A DNA stretch of 40,965 nt from Thermodesulfovibrionia bacterium (GCA_945787795.1 CALZJD010000005.1:1-40965); one strand, 5' to 3'. Positions 1 to 9,032 are shown, counted from the first letter of the stretch. The notes: generated by a model not told the origin, from the letters alone. Program-made: numbers and translations.

Positions 1-84
1 GATATGGGGAAGGTTGTTTATGAACAAAAAGGATTCAATGACTAAAGTTAATTACCGTGTTTTATTTCATTGCTATATTTATAG

Positions 85-1830
85 TTACAATGTGTCATGA
101 GCCTTGTTACTGTCTTTGTCTTCCGGCTTAATCCCAATGTTAGTAAAAACATGATGCTCCTTATCTTTCAATGCTCTCACGCGAATAATCAGGAATGTCA
201 CCACACCAAACAGGCACAAAGTGAAGAGGCAATACACAATGCTCGCAAAACTTCCGAAAAGGACATTTGATAAGGTGTGGAGGTTGTCTGAATAGCTTTT
301 CTGTTTTATCCTGGCGAGAGCAGTAACAGCGTATATACGATCCAATGGATTCCACCGATTGGCCATTTTGACAAGGTCGTCCACTGCCGTATCATTTTTT
401 AATTTTCCAAGGGTTGTAGCTGCTGCCCACCTGACGCTCATATCCGGATTAACAAGAGCTTGGATGAGTGGAACTATTGCTCGCTGATCCCTGCTGTTCG
501 CAAGCTTTTTCTGGGCTTCCCGGGAACCCTGAAGGCTCTCGTGGACCAATTTTCCTAATGGTTCTTCGATTTTATCCAGGATAATAGCCACCTCATTACG
601 GACAGTCTCATGTTTATCTCCTAAAGCCCTGATGAGATGCTCGATAACACGAGGGTTTTCTTTATACGCTGACCTCAGAGCCCAGGCTGCACCTATGCGT
701 ACGTTCGGCATATTGTCGTCGAGAGTTTTAATAAGTGGCTCAACAGCCCGCTTGTTCTTCATTCTCCCAAGAGCCAGAGCTGCTTCCTTGCGAATACTTG
801 GATCATAATCATCAAGGGCTCCAACAAAGAGATCAAAGGCTCGATGGTCTTTTATTTTCCTCAGTCCTCTTAATGCCCTAGACCGTGCACCGCCACTGCT
901 ATTGTGAAATTTCTCAATGAAAAAATCAAAAAGGCTGTTTCCTCCTATCTCTACAAGAGCATCAGTTGATGCTTTACGAAGTTCCCAGCCAGCAGAGTCA
1001 AATGCATTCTTAAGAGGCTCAATAGCTCCAGGGTCTTTTAATTTTCCCAAAGCTCTTGCCGCAACCACACGCCTGGACAAGTCCCAATGTTGCAGGAACC
1101 TGATATGAGGAGATAATGCCCGGGGATCCTGCAGTTTTGCAAGCGCTTCTGTAGCTTCAAGGGAGCCTTCAAGGCTATCGTAAATAAGCTGCCCCAGTGG
1201 TTGGTTTAATTTCGTTAATGTAGTGGCAGCCAACGTCCGTACTTGATCGCTCATATGACCAGTTAAATTAATGAGTGGATCTACAGCTCGCGGATCAGCC
1301 AACTTATCCAGGGCTATTATTGCTTCCAGCATAACAGCTACATTTGGATGCTCAAGGGATTGGATGAGAGGATCAACGGCTTTTGGATCACCAATCATCC
1401 CGAGCAGTTTGGCTGCTGCCTGACGCCTTTCAGAATTCCCATAGCCAAGGATTTTAAAAAGCGTAGTGACTGCACGCGGGTCATTTCTCTCAGCAAGTTT
1501 TTCTGCGGCTTCCAGGGAGCCATTCAGGCTATCATGCATCAGTCTTCCCAGTGGTTCACCCAGTCTCTCTAATGCATTGGCTGCTAATTCACTGGCTTTT
1601 GCATCCGGTTCTCCCAAAACTTCTATAAGTCTCCCGGAATCCCCGCTTTCTTCCCACAATCGAATGTCTTCTAATTCAGTACCAAGGACATCTTTTCCAG
1701 GGCAGAATAGCAGGAGCATCATAGTCAGGAAAACGGTACCTGCCGAAAATGACAGATGATGAAGGCAACTCCCGGACATTGTCCGGACTGTATTGATAAC
1801 CAATGTTAGAAAAGCCCCTACGATGACCAT
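85..1830 (-). CDS. Membrane-anchored HEAT-repeat protein
   Basis: This 581-residue protein consists almost wholly of HEAT/PBS-lyase-type helical repeats from about residue 110 to 510. Units of about 30 residues recur with the pattern D-P-R-A-V-x-P-L-I followed by R-x-x-A-A-x-x-L-G. A hydrophobic segment near residues 28-43 and a second near 524-549, followed by a basic tail, suggest a repeat domain held at the membrane. A longer-period motif, E/Q-P-L-G-x-L then S-L-x-G-S, starts near residues 92, 209 and 423. Such scaffolds bind other proteins; no catalytic motif is visible and the partner is unknown. Ribosome-site support for the first ATG is weak, so M18 is an alternative start. It shares the strand of the polysaccharide genes but is separated from the next complete gene by an AT-rich, gene-poor stretch. 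Confidence 0.85.
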   Translation of the reverse strand: MVIVGAFLTLVINTVRTMSGSCLHHLSFSAGTVFLTMMLLLFCPGKDVLGTELEDIRLWEESGDSGRLIEVLGEPDAKASELAANALERLGEPLGRLMHDSLNGSLEAAEKLAERNDPRAVTTLFKILGYGNSERRQAAAKLLGMIGDPKAVDPLIQSLEHPNVAVMLEAIIALDKLADPRAVDPLINLTGHMSDQVRTLAATTLTKLNQPLGQLIYDSLEGSLEATEALAKLQDPRALSPHIRFLQHWDLSRRVVAARALGKLKDPGAIEPLKNAFDSAGWELRKASTDALVEIGGNSLFDFFIEKFHNSSGGARSRALRGLRKIKDHRAFDLFVGALDDYDPSIRKEAALALGRMKNKRAVEPLIKTLDDNMPNVRIGAAWALRSAYKENPRVIEHLIRALGDKHETVRNEVAIILDKIEEPLGKLVHESLQGSREAQKKLANSRDQRAIVPLIQALVNPDMSVRWAAATTLGKLKNDTAVDDLVKMANRWNPLDRIYAVTALARIKQKSYSDNLHTLSNVLFGSFASIVYCLFTLCLFGVVTFLIIRVRALKDKEHHVFTNIGIKPEDKDSNKAHDTL

Positions 1831-1938
1831 GATATTATTTTATTGCATAACCGGGACAGGATCCCTTGCTGCGATCATAGAAAGTAATACTGATCATGTT
1901 TCTTTATCAATTTTTTTATTGCCATGGGAAATAAAGTG

Positions 1939-2175
1939 TCAATGATGGCTGTTTACAACATCTTCAAAAACTCTCAAATGTTCGGGCGCATATTTTATCC
2001 CGCTGAATAACTTCACTTTATTAAGTCCTTTTTTTACTGATAAGAAATTCCTTTTTAAGCTTGATATAATTTTAAATGAAAAAACGGAGTTGTCAATGCC
2101 TTTTTTCGGATCATTCCCCGAGATATATTTGAACATTCCGTTCATCTGGTGGCTTGTAATTATTAAAGCTTCCAA
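1939..2175 (-). CDS. Short unrecognised ORF, possibly a gene fragment
   Basis: This 78-codon frame has a TTG start; a first ATG lies at about 2145. It overlaps the end of the aminotransferase remnant at 2163. The product is basic, with the C-terminal segment G-I-K-Y-A-P-E-H-L-R-V-F-E-D-V. I do not recognise it and see no Shine-Dalgarno sequence. Its position just downstream of a collapsed gene suggests it may be the tail of another decayed polysaccharide-cluster gene. It could also be a chance frame in AT-rich DNA. Confidence 0.2.
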   Translation of the reverse strand: MEALIITSHQMNGMFKYISGNDPKKGIDNSVFSFKIISSLKRNFLSVKKGLNKVKLFSGIKYAPEHLRVFEDVVNSHH

Positions 2176-2571
2176 AGTTCATGGATCAAGTAATCATTAT
2201 CTATTTTATTTCGAACTGCAATTCGTATATATTCTGAATTTCCTAATCCCTTTGTATCAGTTAAATCCTTGATGAAAATCCAGTTATCATTAAGCAATAT
2301 TGTTGTTAATTCAGATGCGGTATACATGCCGGTAACTTCATATAAGAAATGATTTGATTTTATTATTCTTAACCAGCTAATGTTGCATAATGCAGAATAA
2401 AATCTTTCCCTCTCGACACATCAATTTACACGCCTTTTCATATTCACATTTATATTTGTCATCCATTGGAGAAAGTACTCTGCAATTGAGCTCAGTCATA
2501 CACTTGGTATTTTCGCTGGTCAGCTTTCCAAGCCTCTTACCCATTCCTGCCGCTAGAATAATTGCCTGCAT
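2163..2571 (-). pseudogene. Collapsed sugar nucleotidyltransferase / class I-II aminotransferase fusion gene
   Basis: The first 25-30 codons from 2571 are a textbook nucleotidyltransferase N-terminus (M-Q-A-I-I-L-A-A-G-M-G-K-R-L-G, then T-K-C-M), preceded by a good AGGAG ribosome site. The frame then jumps into what looks like the last 100 or so residues of a PLP-dependent aminotransferase (Y-E-K-A-C-K-L-M-C-R-E). At about 2390-2405 the reading frame shifts. The other frame continues as F-Y-S-A-L-C-N-I-S-W-L, then F-I-K-D-L and Y-I-R-I-A-V-R, to a stop at 2163-2165. Proteins that fuse an NTP-transferase domain to an aminotransferase are known in surface-polysaccharide loci. Here most of both domains is missing, apparently through one large internal deletion plus a frameshift. 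No function is expected. Confidence 0.75.
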
Positions 2572-2719
2572 AGTATTCTCCTAAAATAAAACTCTGCAAT
2601 TCTCCTCTTTATTTTGACGATATTGAAGAGAAATCCAAAAACTGCCTCATCAAAATCTCTAAGACAAAAAATTCCGTCCTCAAGCTGGTTTCGACGAAGG
2701 CCACTATCGTATTTCATCA

Positions 2720-4948
2720 TTAACCGCTACTTTGATGATCATCCGGCAGGCGGGACAGAACTACCTCCGACACCTCGACCGATATATCGCTTCCGCCAAG
2801 ATCGAAGTAGATGTGGGCGTTGTCTTCGTCCCCCGTTGCCGTAAAATCCGCCTGAAAGCTCTGCCATTCCGTGGTCAGCGCGATTTCCTGATACAATCCA
2901 AGTCCGGTCCATGGTTTATGAGCACGAGCGAACCCTACGAACATGCTTCGCGGGCTGTCGGCCCGTGCCCGTAATTGAACGCGGTAACTCTGGTTTGAGC
3001 GGACTTCCAGTCGGGGATGTTTCAGTTGAATGTCCCAACTGTTCTTGGTTTTGGCCTTCTCGATGGCGATCCGCAACGCCTTCGGGTCATCGGACGGAAA
3101 GACCAGTTTCGCGATGTTTCCTCCCGTGACTCCAAGCAACCATTTTAACTCCCGGGGGTCCAGACTGAGCAGGATCACCCCGGACACCTCGACCGATATA
3201 TCGCTCCCGCCAAGATCGAAGTAGATGTGGGCGTTGTCTTCGTCCCCCGTTGCCGTAAAATCCGCCTGAAAGCTCTGCCATTCCGGGGTCAGCGCGATTT
3301 TCTGGTACAATCCAAGCCCGGTCCATGGTTCATGAGCGCGAGCGAACCCCACGTAAATGCTTCGTGGGCTGTCGGCTCGCCCCCGTATTTGAACGCGGTA
3401 ACCCTGGTTTGAGCGGACTTCAAGTCGGGGATATTTCAGTTGGATGTCCCAACTGTTCTTTGTTGTAGCCTTCTTGATGGTGACCCGCAACGCCTCCGGG
3501 TCATCGGACGGAAAGAGCAGTTTCGCGAAGTTTCCTCCCGCGACTCCAAGCGACCATTTTAATTCCCGGGGGTCCAGATGGGCCAACCATTCCTCCAGCT
3601 GCTTATTTCTTGGTATTTGCGGAAAGTCAGCATCAATGATTGCCATGTCGGGAGGCAACAGCCGATCCACCCTTCTTCGCTCAAATTTTTCCCAGAGATG
3701 AATATTTTTCTTCCATCTCTTCAATGGCGAGACCTCGGCAGCGTGTACGAGTTGCTCCTTCGCCGCTTCATGATGGCCCATCGCGAAAAGCGTCTTTCCC
3801 AATGACCATCGATAGAGGGCTTCCATCTCTGGATCAGAGGTCCCGCTTAGTCGCTTGCCCTCCAGCTTCACCGCCTGAAGATAGGCCTGTTTGGCTTCCG
3901 TGGTCCGGTTCAGCACATGAAGGATTTTCCCGGTATTTCGATAAACCTCTGGATTATCCGGTTCCTCCCACTCCAGTTGTTTCTGCTCTTGAAGGGCTTT
4001 TTCATGGATTTCCCTTCCCTCTTGATCACGTCCCAACTTTAGGAGCAGAAGCCCATGATAATAAAAGGACTCCCGGTCCAGATACTCCGGATGCCGCGCC
4101 ATATAGTCAAAAAGCATACCGGCTTGCCGATACATACCATGCCTTGGGAACGCGGTGCTGCCAGAATAATTGAAGTTCCATCTAAGTTCTGAAGTATTAA
4201 AAGAAAACTGCACCAGGGGAGCGGTCAATAGCCAAACCATCCCTATCATTCCGATGGTTGCCATGACAGTGGTTCTACCGCAGGCTCGGTTGCCCATCCT
4301 GATCTTCATTACCAAATCCAAGGTCATGACAGAAACAGCAATACTGAGGAATAGTTCAGCCAACTCATGATCCCACTCAAATATAAAAAAATACTTAGCA
4401 TAGTCCAATAAGTAGACGGGAAGAAAGAAAAAAGGCCAATGCCGTACAGCGACGAGGGGAATGCCGAGTCGGTTACAATAATATCTCAATTTGACTGACA
4501 GCCTCGCCATAACCGGCAATATGAAGCCTCCCAGGAGGAGGAGATTCCCAACATACGGAAAGTATTGCTTTCCTTCAACGATGTTATGAAGATTTAATTC
4601 ACTTTGAGTATTCACGGTTTGAAAGAAAGTGGGCGATGCAATTTGAAATATTCTTTGTCCCCAACTGATTTCTTCCATCGCCATGAGGAATGCGATGAAG
4701 GCAAAAATGAAGTGCCCCGGCTTTCGGAAGTCTGAATATTTTACAAGAGCCCATGCCAACATGAAAAAGGTGAAAAGCCAAAAAATAAACGTCCCGTACT
4801 CCGACCACATGTCCTCTGTCGTAAAACAATAAACGAAAGCAACAGGTTGATAAAAGTAGAGATAGTAAATGAAGGCTAAAAACAGCCCGGCCAGAATACT
4901 ATTTCCAGCCAACTCAAAAAAATATTTCGATTTGGTTTCTGTCTCCAT
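2720..4948 (-). CDS. Polytopic membrane protein with TPR region and duplicated C-terminal beta-type module
   Basis: 742 residues in three parts. Residues 1 to about 255 contain about seven hydrophobic segments and the motif E-E-I-S-W-G-Q-R near residue 92. Residues about 285-400 are TPR-like helices. From residue 458 there are two nearly identical 138-residue modules, each starting L-D-P-R-E-L-K-W and ending near D-L-G-G-S-D-I-S-V-E-V. These resemble jelly-roll carbohydrate-binding modules, though that is inferred from composition and pattern only. The gene is the last complete one of the polysaccharide cluster before the HEAT gene. A role in handling, anchoring or sensing the polysaccharide is plausible but not shown. 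The near-identity of the two modules at DNA level indicates recent duplication. Confidence 0.8.
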   Translation of the reverse strand: METETKSKYFFELAGNSILAGLFLAFIYYLYFYQPVAFVYCFTTEDMWSEYGTFIFWLFTFFMLAWALVKYSDFRKPGHFIFAFIAFLMAMEEISWGQRIFQIASPTFFQTVNTQSELNLHNIVEGKQYFPYVGNLLLLGGFILPVMARLSVKLRYYCNRLGIPLVAVRHWPFFFLPVYLLDYAKYFFIFEWDHELAELFLSIAVSVMTLDLVMKIRMGNRACGRTTVMATIGMIGMVWLLTAPLVQFSFNTSELRWNFNYSGSTAFPRHGMYRQAGMLFDYMARHPEYLDRESFYYHGLLLLKLGRDQEGREIHEKALQEQKQLEWEEPDNPEVYRNTGKILHVLNRTTEAKQAYLQAVKLEGKRLSGTSDPEMEALYRWSLGKTLFAMGHHEAAKEQLVHAAEVSPLKRWKKNIHLWEKFERRRVDRLLPPDMAIIDADFPQIPRNKQLEEWLAHLDPRELKWSLGVAGGNFAKLLFPSDDPEALRVTIKKATTKNSWDIQLKYPRLEVRSNQGYRVQIRGRADSPRSIYVGFARAHEPWTGLGLYQKIALTPEWQSFQADFTATGDEDNAHIYFDLGGSDISVEVSGVILLSLDPRELKWLLGVTGGNIAKLVFPSDDPKALRIAIEKAKTKNSWDIQLKHPRLEVRSNQSYRVQLRARADSPRSMFVGFARAHKPWTGLGLYQEIALTTEWQSFQADFTATGDEDNAHIYFDLGGSDISVEVSEVVLSRLPDDHQSSG
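2750..3577 (-). repeat. Tandem 414-bp in-frame duplication
   Basis: Two adjacent copies, about 3577-3164 and 3163-2750, are nearly identical. Landmark sequences such as GACTCCAAG recur exactly 414 bp apart (3542 and 3128). The unit equals 138 codons and encodes the duplicated C-terminal module of the membrane-TPR protein. Differences are scattered single substitutions. Confidence 0.9.
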
Positions 4949-4992
4949 ATCTTGCGTCTCATATATTCTGGGAGGTTAAACTTTGTATTTCT

Positions 4993-5160
4993 CTATCGCG
5001 ACCGGCTCTTGACAAAAGTCCGTAACCGCTCGTGAAAAGACCCCCTCATGTCAAAGCGCCGGCGCACAATGTCTATGTGCTCCCGATTGGCGCCGATCAT
5101 TTCCGCGGTTGACCCTGCATCGGTGGCGACTACCGGCAGGCCATCTTTGGTACCCGATTC
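4993..5160 (-). pseudogene. C-terminal remnant of a GT4 glycosyltransferase
   Basis: About 55 codons read D-G-L-P-V-V-A-T-D-A-G-S-T-A-E-M-I, the conserved turn after the donor-binding E-x7-E segment of GT4 enzymes. A short tail rich in Arg (R-R-R-F-D-M-R-G-S-F) leads to a TAG at 4993-4995. The frame is one base off the end of the upstream 804-residue glycosyltransferase, whose stop codon lies at 5159-5161, and it has no start of its own. It is best read as the surviving tail of an older glycosyltransferase whose front part was replaced when the present upstream gene arrived or was rearranged. Confidence 0.7.
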
Positions 5161-7573
5161 AGTCTCGAGGAACGGGGCGTAGGTTCCTTACGAGCCTAAG
5201 GAGTACACCAAGACGGACCCATACCGTTTTCCGCACGTTCGCTATGAGTGACTCCCGTTCCTCGGCTAGCCGCTGCCACTTATCCCGCTCCTGTTCCAGC
5301 TCGGCTGCGCGTGTCTGCTGTTCCGCAACAACCCGCTGCCACTTATCCCGCTCCTGTTCCAGCTTGGCTGCGCGTGTCTGCTGTTCCGCAACAACCCGCT
5401 GCCGCTCCTCCAGCAGTACTTCGATGGCCTGAACTTGCTTTTGTATGGACTCTTCACGCCCTCTTAACAGCATTTCCGGCACTTGCGAAAACCAGGAGAA
5501 TTCTACGGCCTTCGCGGCAGACACCCGCCTCACTTCGAGTCCCACATCAGGGCGTGGCTCATCAGCATGACATGACTTTGCTTTTTTCAGAAGCAGGACC
5601 ATTGTCTCACCCAAGTGTTCCAACGAATAGTGATTGCATGCCCACGTCCGACCGGCTTTCCCCATCTCCTTACAGGATTGGGGATTTTTTAGTAACTCCG
5701 TCAAAGCCTCGGCGTACCTCTCCATTTCTGTGTATTCATCGCTGCAAGGTATCAGCACGCCACATTTCAATCCCTTAAGATTACATCGATTGCCGATGTC
5801 CAGAGAGACGATGGGCAGGCCACAAGCCATCGCCTGATGAACAAAAACATCTTTTCTCTGGTTTTGTGACGGTTGAAAGAAAATGTCTGCTGCTGACATC
5901 AGTTCCCTGAGACGCTCAGTAGAGACCACCCCGAGTATACGTATTTGATCAGACAACCGGTGCTTTTCTACGAAAGAATACAACCAATCCAAATCAGGGC
6001 CATCTCCAGCCACTAGCGCAACAAAGTGTGTGCCCGATTCGCGCAGCCGTAATATAGTTCTGGCAAATATGAAGGGCTGGTTCTCGGCGTACACGCGGCC
6101 TGCATACAAAATCAGTGGTGTGGTATCATCAAGCCCCAAGTCTGAACGCACTAAGCGGCGCCGGTGTTGGTCTGGACTCCATTTCTCAATGTTGATGAGG
6201 GTGTCACACACCCCAATGCGATGGGGGGCTACACCATGCTTAACCATCGATGTTTTGAGGCCTTCAGACGCTACGACGTTAAAATCGAGCAATTCCGAGT
6301 ATAGGACCCCATCGGGGGGCAAGGCTTCAGTCTTCCTCGGCTCTTCACTGTGGGAAAGCCCCACGTACGTAACATGTGGGAAATGGCTACGAAGGTACGG
6401 CAACAAGAGGTAGCCTAATTCACATTCTGCAACTATGACTGTCTCGACCTGCCTGGAATGCATGAGATAGCGCAGGAATCTCGGGTAGTCCACGACACGC
6501 AGGAAGTGAGGCAAGACAAATATGTCTGGAGTACAGTGAGAAAATTGTGAAAGGGATGAAAGGTCTTCATTGTACGTCGTCGCAACGGTCACTTCCCAAC
6601 CTTTGTCACGCAACTTCTTCACTAACTCCAGTTTGAACACATCCGCTCCTTTGGATGTCAACCTGCGCATAAGCATCAAAAGGCGGGGGTGTTGTTCTAA
6701 TTTGAGAAGGCGATTCTCACACGGTAGGCGATCCGGTATTTTATCATTAGGTACGCTCCGACCATGCTCAATTTCTGGAAAGCCATGTTGCCATAGGCGA
6801 GGATATCGTGCCCGAGCACGAGAATGAAAGTCTCTCAACCCCTCTTCATTCCAGTTCGGCCACCGATCACGGTGGTCCGGCCGACGTCTGTACCAGTTTA
6901 AGTGTTCAGGCACGTTGCCCCCCCAATAACCTTGACTCGCACAACGTAGCCAGAACTCCCAGTCCTCGAGCCCATTTCGCATCGATTCGTCGTAGCCACC
7001 TACCGCCTCATGTACTGCTTTACGGAACATACACGTCTGGTCAACTTGGTTTTCCTCCAAGAAAGACCTGCCAAAATGAAAACCCCTTTGCCATAAATAT
7101 TCCTCCGCTCCAAAGGCCACTGAATAACCTTTAACAAATCCGAATTCTGGATAAGACTCCAAGAACCAGCACCATTTCTCAAGGGCTGTTGGCTCTAACA
7201 AATCATCACTATCCAGCTGAACGACATAATGACTTCTAGCAGTGCGGAAGCCAGTATTGCGCCCCGCGCTAGGGCCCATGTTAGTAGTGTGGTCAATAAC
7301 GCGAATCCGAGGATCCAAGCTCCGGTACTTCCCCAGAATTGAAATTGACTCTCGACATGTCGTGCCATCATTTATTATCAGCCATTCCCATTGCTGAAAA
7401 GTTTGCTGAAACATTGAGCGGGCCGTCTCTTCAAAGATGGGGCCCGTGTTATAAAAGGGGGTAATCACAGTTACGTATGGCGAAGCGGTAACATCGGCCA
7501 ACGCATAACCAAAACACGGGCGATCAATAGAAATAGGAGTATTAGTGAAATCCGGATTGCCAGGATCAATCAT
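5159..7573 (-). CDS. Bimodular glycosyltransferase (GT2 then GT4) with C-terminal coiled coil
   Basis: 804 residues. Residues about 33-260 form a GT2 (GT-A fold) domain: V-T-V-I-T-P-F-Y-N, the N-M-G-P-S-A-G-R-N-T-G segment and the metal-binding D-S-D-D at 121-124. Residues about 315-650 form a GT4 (GT-B) domain with L-Y-A-G-R-V-Y and A-M-A-C-G-L-P-I-V. The E-x7-E pair of GT4 enzymes appears altered: the region reads P-S-Q-N-Q-R-K-D-V-F-V-H-Q, with Gln at the second Glu position. The tail (about 690-780) is a coiled coil with 21-residue repeats. Such proteins add sugars to a lipid-linked glycan on the cytoplasmic side; acceptor and donor cannot be read from sequence. The start is ATG at 7573, 28 nt after the preceding gene of the same strand. 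Confidence 0.85.
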   Translation of the reverse strand: MIDPGNPDFTNTPISIDRPCFGYALADVTASPYVTVITPFYNTGPIFEETARSMFQQTFQQWEWLIINDGTTCRESISILGKYRSLDPRIRVIDHTTNMGPSAGRNTGFRTARSHYVVQLDSDDLLEPTALEKWCWFLESYPEFGFVKGYSVAFGAEEYLWQRGFHFGRSFLEENQVDQTCMFRKAVHEAVGGYDESMRNGLEDWEFWLRCASQGYWGGNVPEHLNWYRRRPDHRDRWPNWNEEGLRDFHSRARARYPRLWQHGFPEIEHGRSVPNDKIPDRLPCENRLLKLEQHPRLLMLMRRLTSKGADVFKLELVKKLRDKGWEVTVATTYNEDLSSLSQFSHCTPDIFVLPHFLRVVDYPRFLRYLMHSRQVETVIVAECELGYLLLPYLRSHFPHVTYVGLSHSEEPRKTEALPPDGVLYSELLDFNVVASEGLKTSMVKHGVAPHRIGVCDTLINIEKWSPDQHRRRLVRSDLGLDDTTPLILYAGRVYAENQPFIFARTILRLRESGTHFVALVAGDGPDLDWLYSFVEKHRLSDQIRILGVVSTERLRELMSAADIFFQPSQNQRKDVFVHQAMACGLPIVSLDIGNRCNLKGLKCGVLIPCSDEYTEMERYAEALTELLKNPQSCKEMGKAGRTWACNHYSLEHLGETMVLLLKKAKSCHADEPRPDVGLEVRRVSAAKAVEFSWFSQVPEMLLRGREESIQKQVQAIEVLLEERQRVVAEQQTRAAKLEQERDKWQRVVAEQQTRAAELEQERDKWQRLAEERESLIANVRKTVWVRLGVLLRLVRNLRPVPRD
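5271..5402 (-). repeat. 63-bp tandem repeats encoding three-heptad coiled-coil units
   Basis: Two nearly identical 63-bp units begin at 5271 and 5334, with a partial third copy beyond. Each encodes 21 residues, Q-R-V-V-A-E-Q-Q-T-R-A-A then K/E-L-E-Q-E-R-D-K-W, which is exactly three heptads. Adding or losing a unit would lengthen or shorten the coiled coil without breaking its register. Confidence 0.85.
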
Positions 7574-7601
7574 TTTCTTGGGTTTATCCTCAAGGCTGAA
7601 C

Positions 7602-9032
7602 CTATCTCATAAGTGCGCGGTCGTACAGCTCACAAATCTTGGAGACATGATCGTCCTGTTTTTCAATTTTGGTCATCCTCGCACCCTCAGTTATCTTCTC
7701 CAATATTTGGGGGTTCTTAAGTATGAAAGCAACCTTGTCCAAAAGATCCCCCTTTTTGTAAGGATCGAACAAAAAGCCGTTAATGCCATTCTTTATTACC
7801 TCTGGGACCCCGCCCAGATTTGATGCAATAACAGGCACGCCATGCAACAGGGTCTCTCTTATTACCAAAGGATAGTTTTCTTCCCAGAGCGATGGGAAAA
7901 CCATCACGTGATTGTTCGCCATGATTCCCGGTAGATCTTTGTCACTTCTATAGCCTCCATGAAACCTGACTACTTCCTTGGGATATATCCGCGCCTGCTC
8001 CTCGACCTTAGAAGAATAATACGGATCCTTCATACTGCCGTATATATTTATCTCAATCATATTCATGTCCGGGACCCCGCATAATTCGCTAAGGATGACG
8101 CCAACACCTTTGTTCTGCAATATATTCCCCAAGTATGCGATTTTCAACTTCCCATTGAAGGGTAGTTTATCCACTTTACGAGCTTCGTGGAATCCCAGAG
8201 GCAACACCAAAATCTCTCTATAACCCTCCCTTTCGAATCTGCTTTTTAGATGATTAGACGGGCTCAATACAAACCTAGGAAACTGAAATTGCTTTTTAAA
8301 AAACTCGAATCTGAACAAGTTTTCCCTGACAGCAGTACTGTCAGGACTCGAATCAACTTCCGCGTTACGTCTACGGGTCTTGAGTAGCTCCTCCATTTTT
8401 GATACTACCCGCAAGGGAAAGATGCCTGCCACAGCCGTAACAACCTTCGCGATTGCTTGCGCATTTATGATCTTACTCAAAAGAGGGAAACCTGGGATTG
8501 TGGACAACGCGGCCACAGACGTACCATTGCATGAAGCACAGTACATTCCGTGAGATGGCCCCGGGCAGATTCCGTGATCTGGCCTAACAAGGTTACTTCG
8601 AAAGCATATAGGCCAGTAATCATGTAATGTAAAAATGCTGGGCACTTTCAATTGATGAGCAACTTCTGGTAAATTACCCGACAAGTAAGCTAAATGCTGA
8701 AAGTGCACCAGGCCCGGTCTTTCCTCTTCGATGAGTTTTATAAACAACGACCGCACCTTCGGATCGATAAAAAGCTCAGTAAACGAACTGCATAAATATG
8801 GGGAATTCGCTATTTTAATTACTTTTATTCCATCAAAGAAGACATGCACCACCTCGTATCTTTCAAGAGACTTGTCGTCTATAGTTGTCAGCACCGTTAC
8901 ATCAAATCCTTTCAGAAGCAGCGCCTTTGACAAATGGTAAGTGTAAAACTCGCTCCCACCAGTGCTTTCCGGCAGGAAGCAAAGATTCACCATCATGATC
9001 TTGAGTTTTTTGATTTGTGTAGCTTCTCTCAT
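7602..9032 (-). CDS. GT4 family glycosyltransferase
   Basis: 476 residues with a complete GT-B layout. The N-terminal Rossmann half shows L-P-E-S-T-G-G-S-E-F-Y-T-Y-H-L-S. The C-terminal half shows I-A-Y-L-G-N-I-L-Q-N-K-G and the donor-binding E-x7-E in W-E-E-N-Y-P-L-V-I-R-E, followed by G-V-P-V-I-A-S. An insertion around residues 150-235 contains several Cys residues (C-P-G-P-S-H-G-M-Y-C-A-S-C). It is expected to transfer a nucleotide-activated sugar with retention, at the inner membrane. The ATG at 9032 overlaps the TGA of the upstream decayed gene (ATGA), the usual sign of translational coupling. That means the coupled partner was once intact. Confidence 0.88.
   Translation of the reverse strand: MREATQIKKLKIMMVNLCFLPESTGGSEFYTYHLSKALLLKGFDVTVLTTIDDKSLERYEVVHVFFDGIKVIKIANSPYLCSSFTELFIDPKVRSLFIKLIEEERPGLVHFQHLAYLSGNLPEVAHQLKVPSIFTLHDYWPICFRSNLVRPDHGICPGPSHGMYCASCNGTSVAALSTIPGFPLLSKIINAQAIAKVVTAVAGIFPLRVVSKMEELLKTRRRNAEVDSSPDSTAVRENLFRFEFFKKQFQFPRFVLSPSNHLKSRFEREGYREILVLPLGFHEARKVDKLPFNGKLKIAYLGNILQNKGVGVILSELCGVPDMNMIEINIYGSMKDPYYSSKVEEQARIYPKEVVRFHGGYRSDKDLPGIMANNHVMVFPSLWEENYPLVIRETLLHGVPVIASNLGGVPEVIKNGINGFLFDPYKKGDLLDKVAFILKNPQILEKITEGARMTKIEKQDDHVSKICELYDRALMR

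Noticed and set aside
2614-3805. Plus-strand frames opposite the membrane-TPR gene
   Set aside because: They recur in the two repeat copies and lie wholly antisense to a long, well-supported gene.
5109-5778. Plus-strand Ser/Arg- and Pro/Ala-rich frames opposite the glycosyltransferase coiled coil
   Set aside because: Low-complexity shadow of the 63-bp repeats on the other strand.
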